From positions 34,577,538 through 34,641,537 of the forward strand of contig CM046846.1 in NCBI GenBank assembly GCA_025618425.1: a stretch of DNA of 64,000 nucleotides, read 5' to 3'. Both the position numbers and the translations under genes were made by a program. The stretch's first letter is position 1. Each line of letters opens with the position of its first letter. The notes under the pieces were generated by a model. The model worked only from the letters and a program-made list of their open reading frames with translations. It had not been told where the DNA came from and searched no databases. The DNA is from Heliocidaris tuberculata. Lineage: Eukaryota; Echinodermata; Echinoidea; Camarodonta; Echinometridae. Positions 40,336 to 50,879 of this stretch are shown here, piece by piece.

Positions 40336-40909
40336 CAATTAAGCGCCTAAAATGGGTTTTCATACGCGTGTGACTACGATCGGCCCAGAGAGAAATGTTA
40401 TAGTCTTTATCAAGATGTTTGTATTTTTTTCTTTATTTTTTCATTTTGTTTTGGTACATTGCTTTTAGTAAAGCCGTATAGGCATAATAATTGATATTGT
40501 CCCTTCAAATACAAACTTATGTCCCAAAACGGATAGGAATCAACAACCAGGGAGGAGAGGGAGCTGGAGAGATGTTTGTATTTTTGTATTTTTAAAAATT
40601 TGCTGTGAAATTTCTATTGATATTTATGTTATGGGGGGGGGGGGGGGGGCGTGTTCCATACATGTTCCCTAATGTTAAGCTCTGTATGAGCAAACACTGC
40701 GATATCTGACGGAAATGTCCAGAAAAGTAATCTTAAAAAGTAATAATGGTAAAATGCTATCTTTATTTTTCTAAATCAGAATATTTCATTTCATATCATG
40801 ATTATTGCAAATTAAAGGGATTATATAGACCTAAATGTAAATTTATTGGCCTTATTCTGTTAAAAGTCAAGACAAAAAAGGCTTATATAAATATAAAGAT
40901 TAATTAAGA

Positions 40910-41180
40910 GTGGTGTATCCAAGATTCTCCTATTGTTATTGGTGGTGTGTCCATGAATGCACGTGCCCCTACTACGTGCCAGCCAAAACCAAATCTGACA
41001 TTTCTTAGTTACACATCGAATGAAAGGAAATCTGCACCCCCCCCCCCCCCACCCCCGGCACAGAAGGAACATGAACATGCGACAAGTCTTTTTCTTCCTT
41101 TCTTGTCCGAAAATTCAGAATAGAAGGCATCTGATATTTTGAGCCCCCTCCCCTCCCCCTGCATTCCTGGATACGCCACC
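40910..41180. mobile_element. MITE-like element with GTGGCGTATCC termini
   Basis: The left end GTGGTGTATCCAAGATTC and the right end CATTCCTGGATACGCCACC are inverted repeats with a few mismatches. C runs lie inside (41037-41051). No clear target duplication was found. Confidence 0.55.
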
Positions 41181-41205
41181 AATATAAATAACTGACGTTG
41201 AGTTA

Positions 41206-41651
41206 TTTTTGATATTCTGCTGTAGCAGTTTGAGACGACAGGCGAAAAACACAGTATAGGGGCTTGCTCCGAAGCCCTCACCAGCGCAATAGCTAGGGCC
41301 TAATGGCTACTAATTGTATGATGGAAAGGGGAAAAACGGCCTCCGTATTTTGAATTGAATTAACTAGCAGCCGACGATATAATTCATTTATTACAAGTCC
41401 TATTCTGTCTTACCAGCCCCAAGTTCTATTTTTGATATTCTGCTGTAGCAGTTTGAGACGACAGGCGAAAAACACAGTATAGGGGCTTGCTCCGAAGCCC
41501 TCACCAGCGCAATAGCTAGGGCCTAATGGCTACTAATTGTATGATGGAAAGGGGAAAAAACGGCCTCCGTGTTTTGAATAGAATTAATTAGCAGCCGACG
41601 ATATAATTCATTTATTACAAGTCCTATTCTGTCTTACCAGCCCCAAGTTCT
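41206..41651. repeat. Direct tandem duplication, two 223-bp units
   Basis: GATATTCTGCTGTAGCAG starts at 41211 and again at 41434. The two units are nearly identical through CAGCCCCAAGTTCTATTT, with an extra A and two substitutions in copy 2. The duplication is recent and non-coding. Confidence 0.9.
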
Positions 41652-41858
41652 ATTTGCCCCCCCCCTCTCACAGGCTTTCATTTTCTCATACTCTCTTATT
41701 CTCTTATTCTCTCTTACAACCAATCTGTAAAAAAGACTCAAAGAGAAATGAGGAAAAATAATGATCTCTCTCTCTCTCTTTTTTTTCCAATCACCACATT
41801 TAATGAGATCGACCGCCAACACTATGCAATCCCATTTTTCACATCCATGACAGAATAG

Positions 41859-42016
41859 TAGGGGTGGATCGGGGGGGGGGGGTGGATCGGCCGCGGCCCC
41901 CTTTTTGATACCCAACGGTAAAGCTTAAATACACAATAAAAATATAATTGCCTCCTTCATTGTGTACTTTTCCGGCTCTGTACCCCCTCTTTTACAAAAT
42001 CCTGGATCCACCCCTG
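41859..42016. mobile_element. Short MITE, 158 bp
   Basis: The left end TAGGGGTGGATCGGGG and the right end CCTGGATCCACCCCTG are inverted repeats. GAATAG flanks both sides (41853-41858 and 42017-42022). Confidence 0.7.
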
Positions 42017-42206
42017 GAATAGGAATTACATTCTCTTGAACAACAAACTATAGGCATACGCAGGCTCTTGCCTAAGATGTAAATAAAACCGGAACGAGCA
42101 CCATTAGTTTGGGAGCCCATGAGGCTAACAATGTCGGTCTATTAATCCTCCGAGAAAACTTATGAAAAGGCCCACCCCGCAAGGCTGACGTGACAGTCTC
42201 ATGGAC

Positions 42207-42525
42207 CGGTGGCGGATTTAGGGGGGGGGGGCAATCCTGGACCGTGCCCCATCTTTTGAAAGAAACTTATACATCTTTTTGCCCCCTTTTAGAACTGATA
42301 ACTTATTATTTATTTATTTATTTTTTTTTTGCTTGTCATAGAATTATGGAGGAATACTGGATCCCCATAAAATCTGATAACCACCCACCATGCCCACTGA
42401 GCGACTTTTGGAGGGCTTGCGAGAAGATAAAAATACGAATCTCCCTCCAAGCAGTTCCCCCGAAGTTGACACCCTGCATTTGTGTGCCCCCACCCCCTTT
42501 TTTCTACATCCTGTATTCGCCCCTG
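42207..42525. mobile_element. MITE with 8-bp target duplication
   Basis: It starts CGGTGGCGGATTTAGGGG and ends CTGTATTCGCCCCTG. TCATGGAC flanks it at 42199-42206 and 42526-42533. An 8-bp duplication is the hAT-type length. The interior shares the GCGACTTTTGGAGGGCT block with the copies at 1090 and 4641. Confidence 0.75.
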
Positions 42526-42533
42526 TCATGGAC

Positions 42534-43090
42534 TGTCAGTGCCACACTCATTTGGTTCAGAAGCCCCCTCCAACTACATTGTCCGTCTCTCGGGGCTGTC
42601 GGTCTCGTTGGGTGAAGCCAAACTAAACGGCGATCAGCAAACAAAAAACTTTGATGAGCCAAGTTTGAGGCAAGCAGACAGAGTTCCATCGGCAACGCCA
42701 CTACCTCGATCGGGATCGCAGAGGGGTAGACCCTACCCACGCAGCTAGGGCTATATAGACACCTTCTCGGTCACTATTCAGCTCAGCTATTCTGCTTGCA
42801 TAAACATCTTTCATTTGGCTAGGCGTAACTCGGTGACAGAACATTGATTGTATGAATTTATAAATTTTACACATTGAATTTTTCCTCTGGTAAGATATAT
42901 TATACTGGAATGGAATAATATAGTTAGAGTTTCTTCTTATCGGCTGGGCTGCGCTTGCCTTCGGGCGGACATACATCGTCTGCTAGCGCAAGATCTCATT
43001 GGATGTGGATCTCACGTGATGGACTACACGCCTATGTACACGCCCACCTTACGTCATCAATAACAACATACGGTTGAACGTGTGTAATAC
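42534..43090. other. GC-richer spacer, no gene recognised
   Basis: Several overlapping short frames of 70-90 codons exist on both strands (42504-42976) but none resembles a known protein. A TATA-like CTATATAGAC lies at about 42751. I see no convincing gene. Confidence 0.35.
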
Positions 43091-43094
43091 CAGA

Positions 43095-44310
43095 ACTTTT
43101 TTTTTTTGGTCAAAAGCATGCAAATTCCCGTTTATTTATGCCTAGTCTATTGGCCTTATCGAGCCTTAGATATACCTTTTCAGAGCTTTAAATTTCATGT
43201 AAATCACATTTTTCATAATTTCAAATATATACTAGATGAATTAAAATCATATCAGAATCCCTGTTTTCATGTGTTAACCTATGGCAGCTGGAAGGCCAAA
43301 AGCATGCATATTCCCGTTTATTCATGCGGGGTCTACTGGACTCATCGAGCCTTAACTATACCTTTTCAGAGCTTTAAATTTCATGTAAATCACATTTCTT
43401 ATATTTTCAAATAAAAAAACAAAGGGATTTATAATCATCCTAGATTCCTTGTTTCCGCGTGTAAACCTAAGGGCAGCCGAGACTTTTTTTGTCAAAAGCA
43501 TGCATATTCCCGTTTATATATGCGGGGTCTATTGGACTCATCGAGCCTTAATTATACCTTTTCAGAGCTTTAAATTTTATGTAAATCACATTTCTTATAT
43601 TTTCAAATAAAAACAAAGGGATTTATAATCATCCTAATATTCCTTGTTTCCGCGTGTAAACCTATGGCAGCCGAGACTTTTTTTGTCAAAAGCATGCATA
43701 TTCCCGTTTATATATGGGGGGTCTATTGGACTCATCGAACCATAATTATATCTTTTCAGAGCTTTAAATTTTATGTAAATCACATTTTCTGTATTTTGAA
43801 ATAAAAACTATGGGAATTATAATCATCCCAAAATTCCTTGTTTTCGCGTGTAAACCTATGGCAGGCGGGACTTTTTTTTGGTTAAAAGCATGCATATTCC
43901 CATTTATTTATGCGGGGTCTATTGGACTCATCGAGCCTTAATTATACTTTTCAGAGATTTAAATTTCATGTAAATCACATTTTTTATAATTTCAAATAAA
44001 TATTATGGGAATTTAAATCATTTCAATCCCTGTTTTTGCGTGTTAACCTATGGCAGCTGGAAGGCCAAAAGCATGCATATTCCCGTTTATTTATGAGGTG
44101 TCTCTTCCACTTTTTGAGCCGTCATTAAGCTTTTTCAGAGTCTCAAATAACATGTAAGCCAAATTTACAACAATTTCAAGGTAAATACTAGGGGAGCTAT
44201 AATCATTCTTAAATTCCATGTTTTCACGTGTTAACCCTATGGCAGATGACTCTGTCAAAAAGCAGGCATGATCCCGGGGATTCATAGTGGCATTTATTGA
44301 CAATAAAGGT
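43095..44310. repeat. Satellite of about seven ~190-bp units
   Basis: Each unit carries AAAAGCATGCATATTCCCGT, then GGTCTATTGGACTCATCGAG, then CAGAGCTTTAAATTTCATGT, and ends CGTGTAAACCTATGGCAG. The GCATGC landmark occurs at about 43117, 43302, 43499, 43692, 43889 and 44071, with a degenerate copy near 44262. Spacing is 182-197 bp. The middle units are most alike. Confidence 0.9.
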
Positions 44311-46125
44311 TCACGAAATTTTTTTTGGTTAACTATCCATTCTTTCTCTCGTGCAAAAATCAGACTTAAAAAAGAGTAAGATATGAAATATCAAGAAAAA
44401 AATGTGACATCTTTTCACGTGTTATACCTATGGCGAACGTATTTTTCCCCCGAGTCTTCTTAACACAGCAATTTACGCCTGCCAAATGTACTACGGAAGT
44501 AGGTGAGAGTAATCCGTCTTGATACTATTAAAGTCTTTGCTTAGGGTAAATATTAATCGCACAACAACCAACATACTCTCACCAATGGCATGTAGGTCAA
44601 TTATCCCCCCCAAACAGTTACAACTCCCAGGTACTCGATGGCATTTAAACTGATTTCGGCCAAGGGAGGACGTGGGGGGGGGGGGGACCAACAATCAGTA
44701 AGGATATAATGAGTATCCAGAGGAGGGGGTATCTACCTTCCACGGTAAGAACTTTTTGGAAATCTGGTTATAGATAGAAGGATTTTGGTGCATTATAATG
44801 TTAAAATTCACCTCACCACGTGAGTTAAATGTGTCTATACCCATGAGCACCGGGGGGGGGGGGGGATTTCCCCTGGTTTTGTTTAAAAGTTGGGTGTTTA
44901 AACTCGGTGTTTGATGGTGCATTGTACTGTTGAATTTTTCCATCAAATTTGGGCGAAAAACTCTGTGATTTTTTTTTTTCAAAGGTAACGTTCTTAGAAT
45001 TTCTATAATATATTCAATATTAAATACCAACTGGGAAGGGTATAAAAGGTTGCTCTCCCACAGTAACATCTTTTGGAAATTTGGGGGTTAAAACCAAGGG
45101 TTTGAGTGAGTATAAGTAGGCCTATGCATTTTCACGAATAATAAATCCAATATCTTGCCGTGTTTCCTACTAAAAAGGCGAACTTAAAATAACAATCTAC
45201 AACGGTCTGCGAGTAAAATTCAGACAGAATCTATGGCCCCAAATGATAATTATAACTGTCACTTGTACAGCGCATAATCAATTAAAACTGCTGTATGCGC
45301 TTTAGATCTATCAAAGATTATTACAGTACCAACAAATACGTTTATGATTCCTCTTAATAATAATAGTTCCTGAAATAATACACAGAAAGTGAAACATATA
45401 AAAAAGCATTAATTCCGGGAAATCATGTCGTGTGTAAACATGATTTTTTTTCTTTTTCAATTAATTTTCCCAATTTTTTCTTAGTGTCAGGTATTTTAAT
45501 ACATGATTTTGTCGAATTTTGCCTAAATTTATTCAAAATTTTGCCGAAATTGGCCAGAAATTTGCCCAATTTTTTTTTCTTCCAAAAATAGGGGGCACAG
45601 TGCCCCCTGCCCCAAATGCCAATGAAATGAATGCATCAAAATTGTTTTGTCTATTTAATCTTAAGTGTCTCAAAAGTGTGAAGATCTGATTATTTTCTCC
45701 GTGATTATAATAGCTTTTTTGATGGAATAAATGTTTCAAAAGTCATTATGCTAGTATTCAAAAATTTCTTGATGGTGAAATGGCATAAATTTCCTAACAT
45801 TGTGATCTAGGTTGCTTTCTCATCCATCTTAACATGATTCTATACCCCATATTATTTTTTTAAATTGACCAACCACACTGCTAGTTTCCTTTAATACTCG
45901 ATAGGGTGGTAGCTTTGTAACGAGTTGCATAATTGTAGAGTGAGTGAGAGGGGGGGGGGGGGTGGGCTGTGACAAACGGCTGGAATATTTGTTTTCCTTC
46001 CCTTTCCCCTCCCCCTTAATTGTTGACCATGCAAAACGTCCAATAGAGAGTTGATATTGCACATGGGAATACCTGCCTTCATGCACTGAAGAAATCTAAG
46101 GCAATATTTTACAATTAAGAGTACG
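44311..46125. other. Spacer with G and C runs
   Basis: No gene seen. G/C runs lie at 44674-44686, 44851-44864 and 45950-45961. GGGGGCACAGTGCCCCC at about 45590-45606 is a short perfect hairpin. Confidence 0.4.
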
Positions 46126-46610
46126 AGTATTCAATCGTATTCAATGTGCTTTTAGTGGTACTTCCATTTAGGCTAGCGAGCGTAGCTAGCTAGCCCCCCC
46201 CCCCCAAAAAAAAGTGTTTTATTTTTTTTAAAATGATAGTTAGTATACATAAACTAGCTTTTGTTGTTGTTGTTTTTTTCAATGTGATAAGCTAGGTTTC
46301 ATTGTTGGAAGTTGGAGTAGGAGCAAGCATGAGCGAACACAAATACTTCTCTTTTGATAAAATTTGGTATAATATCTGGGCTTTATTGTTGCAGGTCGGG
46401 GCAGAAATTTTGCTAAAGACCATATTAATTCTATTTTGGCGATCGAGCACAATCTTGTTCAATGTGATGTTAAGTCCAGCTTGGGGTACTTTTCCTTTAG
46501 TAGAGTTAGGAAATCAGCAGTAGATCTAGACTATAAATTTATAGACCTACAAAGCCCAGCCTATTACACAATAACAGTTATAGATCTAGGGGTCTATTTA
46601 CTATAACAAT

Positions 46611-46789
46611 TAGTGCATGTTCTATTTATGCACCATTACTGGACTATATGAACTCCAAATACTAAATTATCCCTCGTGCAGGTCTGTTTCACCGAGGTCT
46701 GCGGCCTCAGTGAAACAAAACTGCACTCGGGACAATTTAGTATATTTCGTGCACATAATCCAGTATGGAGCATGATAGACCATGCACTA
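46611..46789. repeat. Long hairpin (foldback) element, ~179 bp
   Basis: TAGTGCATG at 46611 pairs with CATGCACTA at 46781-46789. The pairing continues with few mismatches to a centre near 46700 (CCGAGGTCTGCGGCCTCAG), through ATACTAAATT with AATTTAGTAT and GTTTCACCGAGG with CCTCAGTGAAAC. Half of a related copy lies at 1347-1385. It is probably a small foldback element. A structured RNA is possible but unproven. Confidence 0.75.
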
Positions 46790-46857
46790 TTTATATAATA
46801 TATTGTGACAAAACCGGGGACTAGTCTTAGCTGTCCAGCAACCAATTTTTGTCAGGG

Positions 46858-47300
46858 TGCCTGCTGATGGTAGGCTATCAAGTCGGGCTTCTAAATTTCT
46901 AGTCGTAGATCCGTTTGGCAGAGGTATACTGCCCCAGTTGACTTTGGCACCACTCTTCTGGTCCTGTTCTGCGACTCCAGACGATAATAGTATTCAATCG
47001 TATTCAATGTGCTTTTAGTGGTACTTCCATTTCGGCTAGCGAGCGTAGCTAGTGCCTGCTGATGGTAGGCTATTAAGTGGAGCTTCTAAATTTCTAGTCG
47101 TAGATCCGTTTGGCAGAGGTATACCGCCCCAGTTGACTTTGGCACCACTCTTCTGGTCCTGTTCTGCGACTCACTCCAGACGATAATAGTATTCAATCGT
47201 ATTCAATGTGCTTTTAGTGGTACTTCCATTTCGGCTAGCGAGCGTAGCTTGACTTTGGCACCACTCTTCTGGTCCTGTTCTGCGACTCCAGACGATAATT
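46858..47300. repeat. ~195-199-bp tandem repeat, about 2.3 units
   Basis: GCCTGCTGATGGTAGGCTAT occurs at 46859 and 47054, and AGTATTCAATCGTATTCAAT at 46989 and 47188. A third partial unit follows at 47249. The part ending GGCTAGCGAGCGTAGCTAG also occurs alone at about 46128-46192. Confidence 0.85.
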
Positions 47301-47960
47301 ATCAAATGCTTTCAGGTCTGTAGTACACCACCAGACGACGACCAGCCTGGTTGTAGATACACCGCCAGACGACCACTTGTCTGCTTGTGAACTACCATCA
47401 GGCGCAGCTACCAGTCTGCATGCATACCACCAAACCACTACCAGGTCTGCAGTAGACGACCAGACTACCAGATCCGACCAGACCACCGTCCAAGTTCAGG
47501 ACCAACCAAAGAGGCAACACTGGTATATCGTCTTTTGCTGAAGGGCAAAAGACCAAAAATACTCAATTTTACCCACGGTCGTAGCTTGAGACTAGAAATC
47601 CATCCCAAGTTTAACAATGGGCAGATGTGCAAACAATCATTTTAATCATTTAGTTTGCACACATGTTATTGGTTTACAAACCAAATTTTGCCTGGATCTT
47701 GTACAAGCGTAATGAGCTCCGTGAACTACAGTACTTAATTCTTCAGACATCAGCCTGGGTCCCCTGAGTTCAGTACTACTTATGCATTTATTATGTATAC
47801 AAAAGTTTTAGTGAACGATTTATACAAGAATGTGAAATATCCAACGTCATGGAAATTGTGAAGAAAAGTGAAATCATTTCACTGCCGATCTGGGCAAGTT
47901 ATAAGGATTACTATGTAATCCCTTAGTAACCCTTGTCGACCGTCGTAGTTGTGTCTGACC
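47300..47960. other. CCAGACGACCA-rich stretch and spacer
   Basis: 47310-47510 is rich in short ACCACCAGACGACC-like units without strict periodicity. The rest to 47960 may be LTR or UTR of the adjacent Gypsy fragment, but no paired LTR is visible. Confidence 0.35.
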
Positions 47961-48277
47961 TATACAGCATCTCGAACTGGAGGTTCTTCATTGAGGTTAG
48001 GGAATATGATATGGTCCTCTTTATCTTCATCACTACTTGTGTCTGACGATCTGACTCCATCATCTACTGGAGGCCATAATTCTGGTGGATCCCCTTCTTC
48101 TTCAAGTTCTCTTGGATAATCCAGCAGATACTTCCTATTCACTGTCTGCACTTTGCCTCCATGTATGGGTCTGATGCTGCATACGTCTCCTTCTGGATTG
48201 ATCCATACTACCACATATTTGTCCCTATGGTAATGATCAACTAGTTTATGTCTCCCCTTGAAAGCAGTCCGTCGCAA
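47960..48277 (-). pseudogene. Gypsy-type polyprotein C-terminal fragment
   Basis: The frame reads KGRHKLVDHYHRDKYVVV...VNRKYLLDYP, resembling the region after the integrase core in Ty3/Gypsy polyproteins (GRHK...D.Y.V...NRKYLL). An acidic C-terminal stretch of about 50 residues follows. It is cut at about 48277 by the LINE to its right. The family call rests on motif memory. Confidence 0.6.
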
Positions 48278-49910
48278 TAGTCCATCGCAATAGTGTTGTT
48301 CGGGAGAACTTATATTTAAAATTTGGTAAATAAAAGTCTTCGGACTGCCTGGTATTGTATTTGTTTAGAAATTTATTTTTTACAAATAAATCATTATAAA
48401 ATGGGGGAAGTGAATTTTGAACAAATGAATACATGAAAATGGCAATTTGATATTTGTTGATATTATGTACAGAGAGTAAGTTTAGTTTTTTAAATAAAGG
48501 CTGTGTACTTGATCGTGGGGAAGAATTTGTAATAGCTCTGATTGCACGTTTCTGTAAAACAAATATTCGGTTTAGATGAACCATCGCACAGTTACCCCAA
48601 AGTATATTACAGTAATTAAAATATGGCAAAACTATTGATTGATATAACATCAAAAGTATGTTTAATGGAATTGATTTCTTTAGTCTGTTAATTGCAACAA
48701 CGGATTTAGATACTTTACAAGATTATCATTTATGTGCTCTTTCCAAGTAAGTTTATCGTCTATGACAACACCCAAAAATCGTGTAGAGTGAACAACAGGA
48801 ATTTTACTATTTTGAATATGTATATCAAAGTTATCAACGGAAATATTCTTATTTTTAGGTTGAAATATCATACAGCATGTTTTGTCAACATTCAATTTTA
48901 ATTTATTGGCAAGGAACCACTCATGTACTTTTTTCAGTTCCAAGTTTAATGTATAAGTTAAATCATTTAAGTTATCACCAGATAAAAACAAATTTGTGTC
49001 ATCTGCAAAAAGTATATGATGTAATTTACTACTAATATGTTGTAAATCGTTTATAAAAATCAAAAAGAGTAAAGGGCCTAACACGGAACCTTGTGGCACT
49101 CCGATGTTAACACATTTCATCTGGGAGGAAACATTATCAATACAAACATACTGTGCTCTGTCATAAAGGTAGCTCCTAAACCAATCTAGGGCTACTCCTC
49201 TTACACCGCAATGTTGTCATTTTTTAATCAAAATAGGATGACTAATACAATCAAAAGCCTTGGATAAATCTAAAAAAAGACCTATAATGAATTGCTTGTT
49301 TTCAAAGGCTTTTGCAATAGTGGTGGTAAATTCAAGTAATGCCATGTAAGAGGAGTAGCCCTGTCTAAACCCAAACTGTTTAGAATAAAGAGTATTATTA
49401 TTGCATAAAAAAGGCATAAGGCGGTTATAAACTAACCGTTCAAATATCTTAGGAAATCATTAGCAATATCAGAACCTACAGAGGAAAAGAAGTCATTGAA
49501 GGAATTGACAATACTCTGCATATTGGAAATCATTAGACCATTGTTTTCAATAAGTTCACATTGCACTTTACCCCGAGTTCTATTTGACAATTTATTAATG
49601 ACATTCCACGTAGATTAAATATCTCTTTTCACTTCATTAAATTTCTTGAAATAAAAGTTGCGTTTTCTCGTACGTATTTCACTTGTAACTTTATTTCGGA
49701 AATTTATATATACATTCCTTCTGTAGGGTGATGAATTCTTAAGATATTTACGATAAAGTAAGTTTTTCTTATTGCACAACTTTTTCAATTCATGATCAAA
49801 CCATGGTTTACATCTTGTCTTCTTTCCAATTTCGTCTTCCTGGGACGCAACAAACAACTAAGCAAAGCATATTTTCAAACGAGTGTAACTGAGTTCAAAT
49901 TGTTCAAGAT
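48278..49910 (-). pseudogene. Jockey/CR1-group LINE, minus strand, broken
   Basis: Pieces in order on the minus strand: KTRCKPWFDHELKKLCNKKN (49615-49857); a stretch ending VGSDIAND; then LFLDLSKAFDCISHPIL (motif A, 49217-49417); GVPQGSVLGPLLF and FADD (48999-49010) in 48680-49120; and the C-terminal part at 48246-48653. About 450 bp of the RT fingers seem deleted near 49450, because SDIAND runs almost directly into PKIFERLVYNRL. Stops and frameshifts separate the pieces. The LINE lies between two Gypsy-like fragments, so it probably inserted into, or recombined with, a Gypsy element. Confidence 0.85.
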
Positions 49911-50777
49911 CAATCTTTCTTCTTCAGTTCCTCCTTTACTATCTCCAACAGTTCCCCGTGCTTCGTGATGTAGCGTTCTGTGGTGCGAACAAAAACGACG
50001 TCTGGAGGTATCTGGACTTTGTTCGGTGTTCTTTCTAAACGTCACCTCGTTACTAGGACAGCCGGTTCTTAGTTCTCGAAGTACCGCCTGGATTCTTTGG
50101 TGATCTTTATCTCCCATATCCGTCTGAATGCCCACGTCCTTGAATTCAGTCCACTCTCTAGATGGTACAGTTTCTGCTTCTCGTTCCCTTGACGAAGACC
50201 GCAAGTCAAGCGGTGAAGGAGATCTCTCAGCGTAGTCCAGCTCTTCTTCTTCTGGTTCAGGAGTAGGCCTCTGGCTATGTCGAGGGGATGCCTCTGACCT
50301 TTTGGGGGAGTTTCGACCTGCTGATGTTGGTCTGTCTCGTGGTGGCGACCTGGAATGTCGTCGCGGTGAGGATGGATTGGAGCGACGGGGTGACCTCCCT
50401 CTGTCATTCCTGACCAATCTAGGGTCTTCTCGATGTGGTGAGACCGAAGCTATTCTCACAAGCCGCCAGGATGAGTCCTCTTTGTCAGGAGTCCTAGATG
50501 TAGTTGAAGATGGTTTACACCTCGGAGAGTAGACCGATGTAAGGTTTTGTTTCCTGGTCGGTACCACAGTTATAGCATGCGCCCCTTGATGTCGGTCCAT
50601 TTCAGCTTTACGGCCGGTGCGATAATCATATTGGTTGCAGTGATATTTTCTGAGGTGTACTTTCCGCTTATGTCGCTGCAAAGAGTCCTTTTTTTTGTAG
50701 CTTTTAGAGCAGGAGTCACATTTGTATGGCCGGTTTGAGTTGCGTCCGGCGTCGACGTCTTTCTTGCTAGAAGGCAT
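49875..50777 (-). CDS. Zinc-finger/SR-rich accessory ORF of a Gypsy-type element
   Basis: An open frame of ~300 residues. Met at 50777 (MPSSKK) is preferred over Met at 50795 because TTTGTGTCTTTGCAG/AAAAATG just before it looks like a splice acceptor. Counting from the 50795 Met, residues 24-47 form a C2H2 finger (Cys26, Cys29, His42, His47). A second finger (Cys53...His69, His73) has Tyr where the second Cys should be. Residues ~130-210 are rich in RS, SP and PR, and an acidic patch follows (PEPEEEELDY). It lies directly downstream of an integrase-type frame in the same orientation, so it is probably an extra ORF of that retrotransposon. DNA- or RNA-binding is inferred from the finger and the basic SR region. 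The last residues may derive from the LINE at the junction near 49900. Confidence 0.6.
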   Translation of the reverse strand: MPSSKKDVDAGRNSNRPYKCDSCSKSYKKKDSLQRHKRKVHLRKYHCNQYDYRTGRKAEMDRHQGAHAITVVPTRKQNLTSVYSPRCKPSSTTSRTPDKEDSSWRLVRIASVSPHREDPRLVRNDRGRSPRRSNPSSPRRHSRSPPRDRPTSAGRNSPKRSEASPRHSQRPTPEPEEEELDYAERSPSPLDLRSSSREREAETVPSREWTEFKDVGIQTDMGDKDHQRIQAVLRELRTGCPSNEVTFRKNTEQSPDTSRRRFCSHHRTLHHEARGTVGDSKGGTEEERLILNNLNSVTLV

Positions 50778-50879
50778 TTTTCTGCAAAGACACAAATGAT
50801 CATGTTATTAGCAGAATGTCTTTGTTACCAATCAATGAAACAATTAATGCCAATATATGCCAATTAAATACTTCTCATG

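Noticed and set aside
42482..42976. Several 78-91-codon frames in a GC-richer region
   Set aside because: They overlap on both strands, start inside a MITE, and show no domain or signal.
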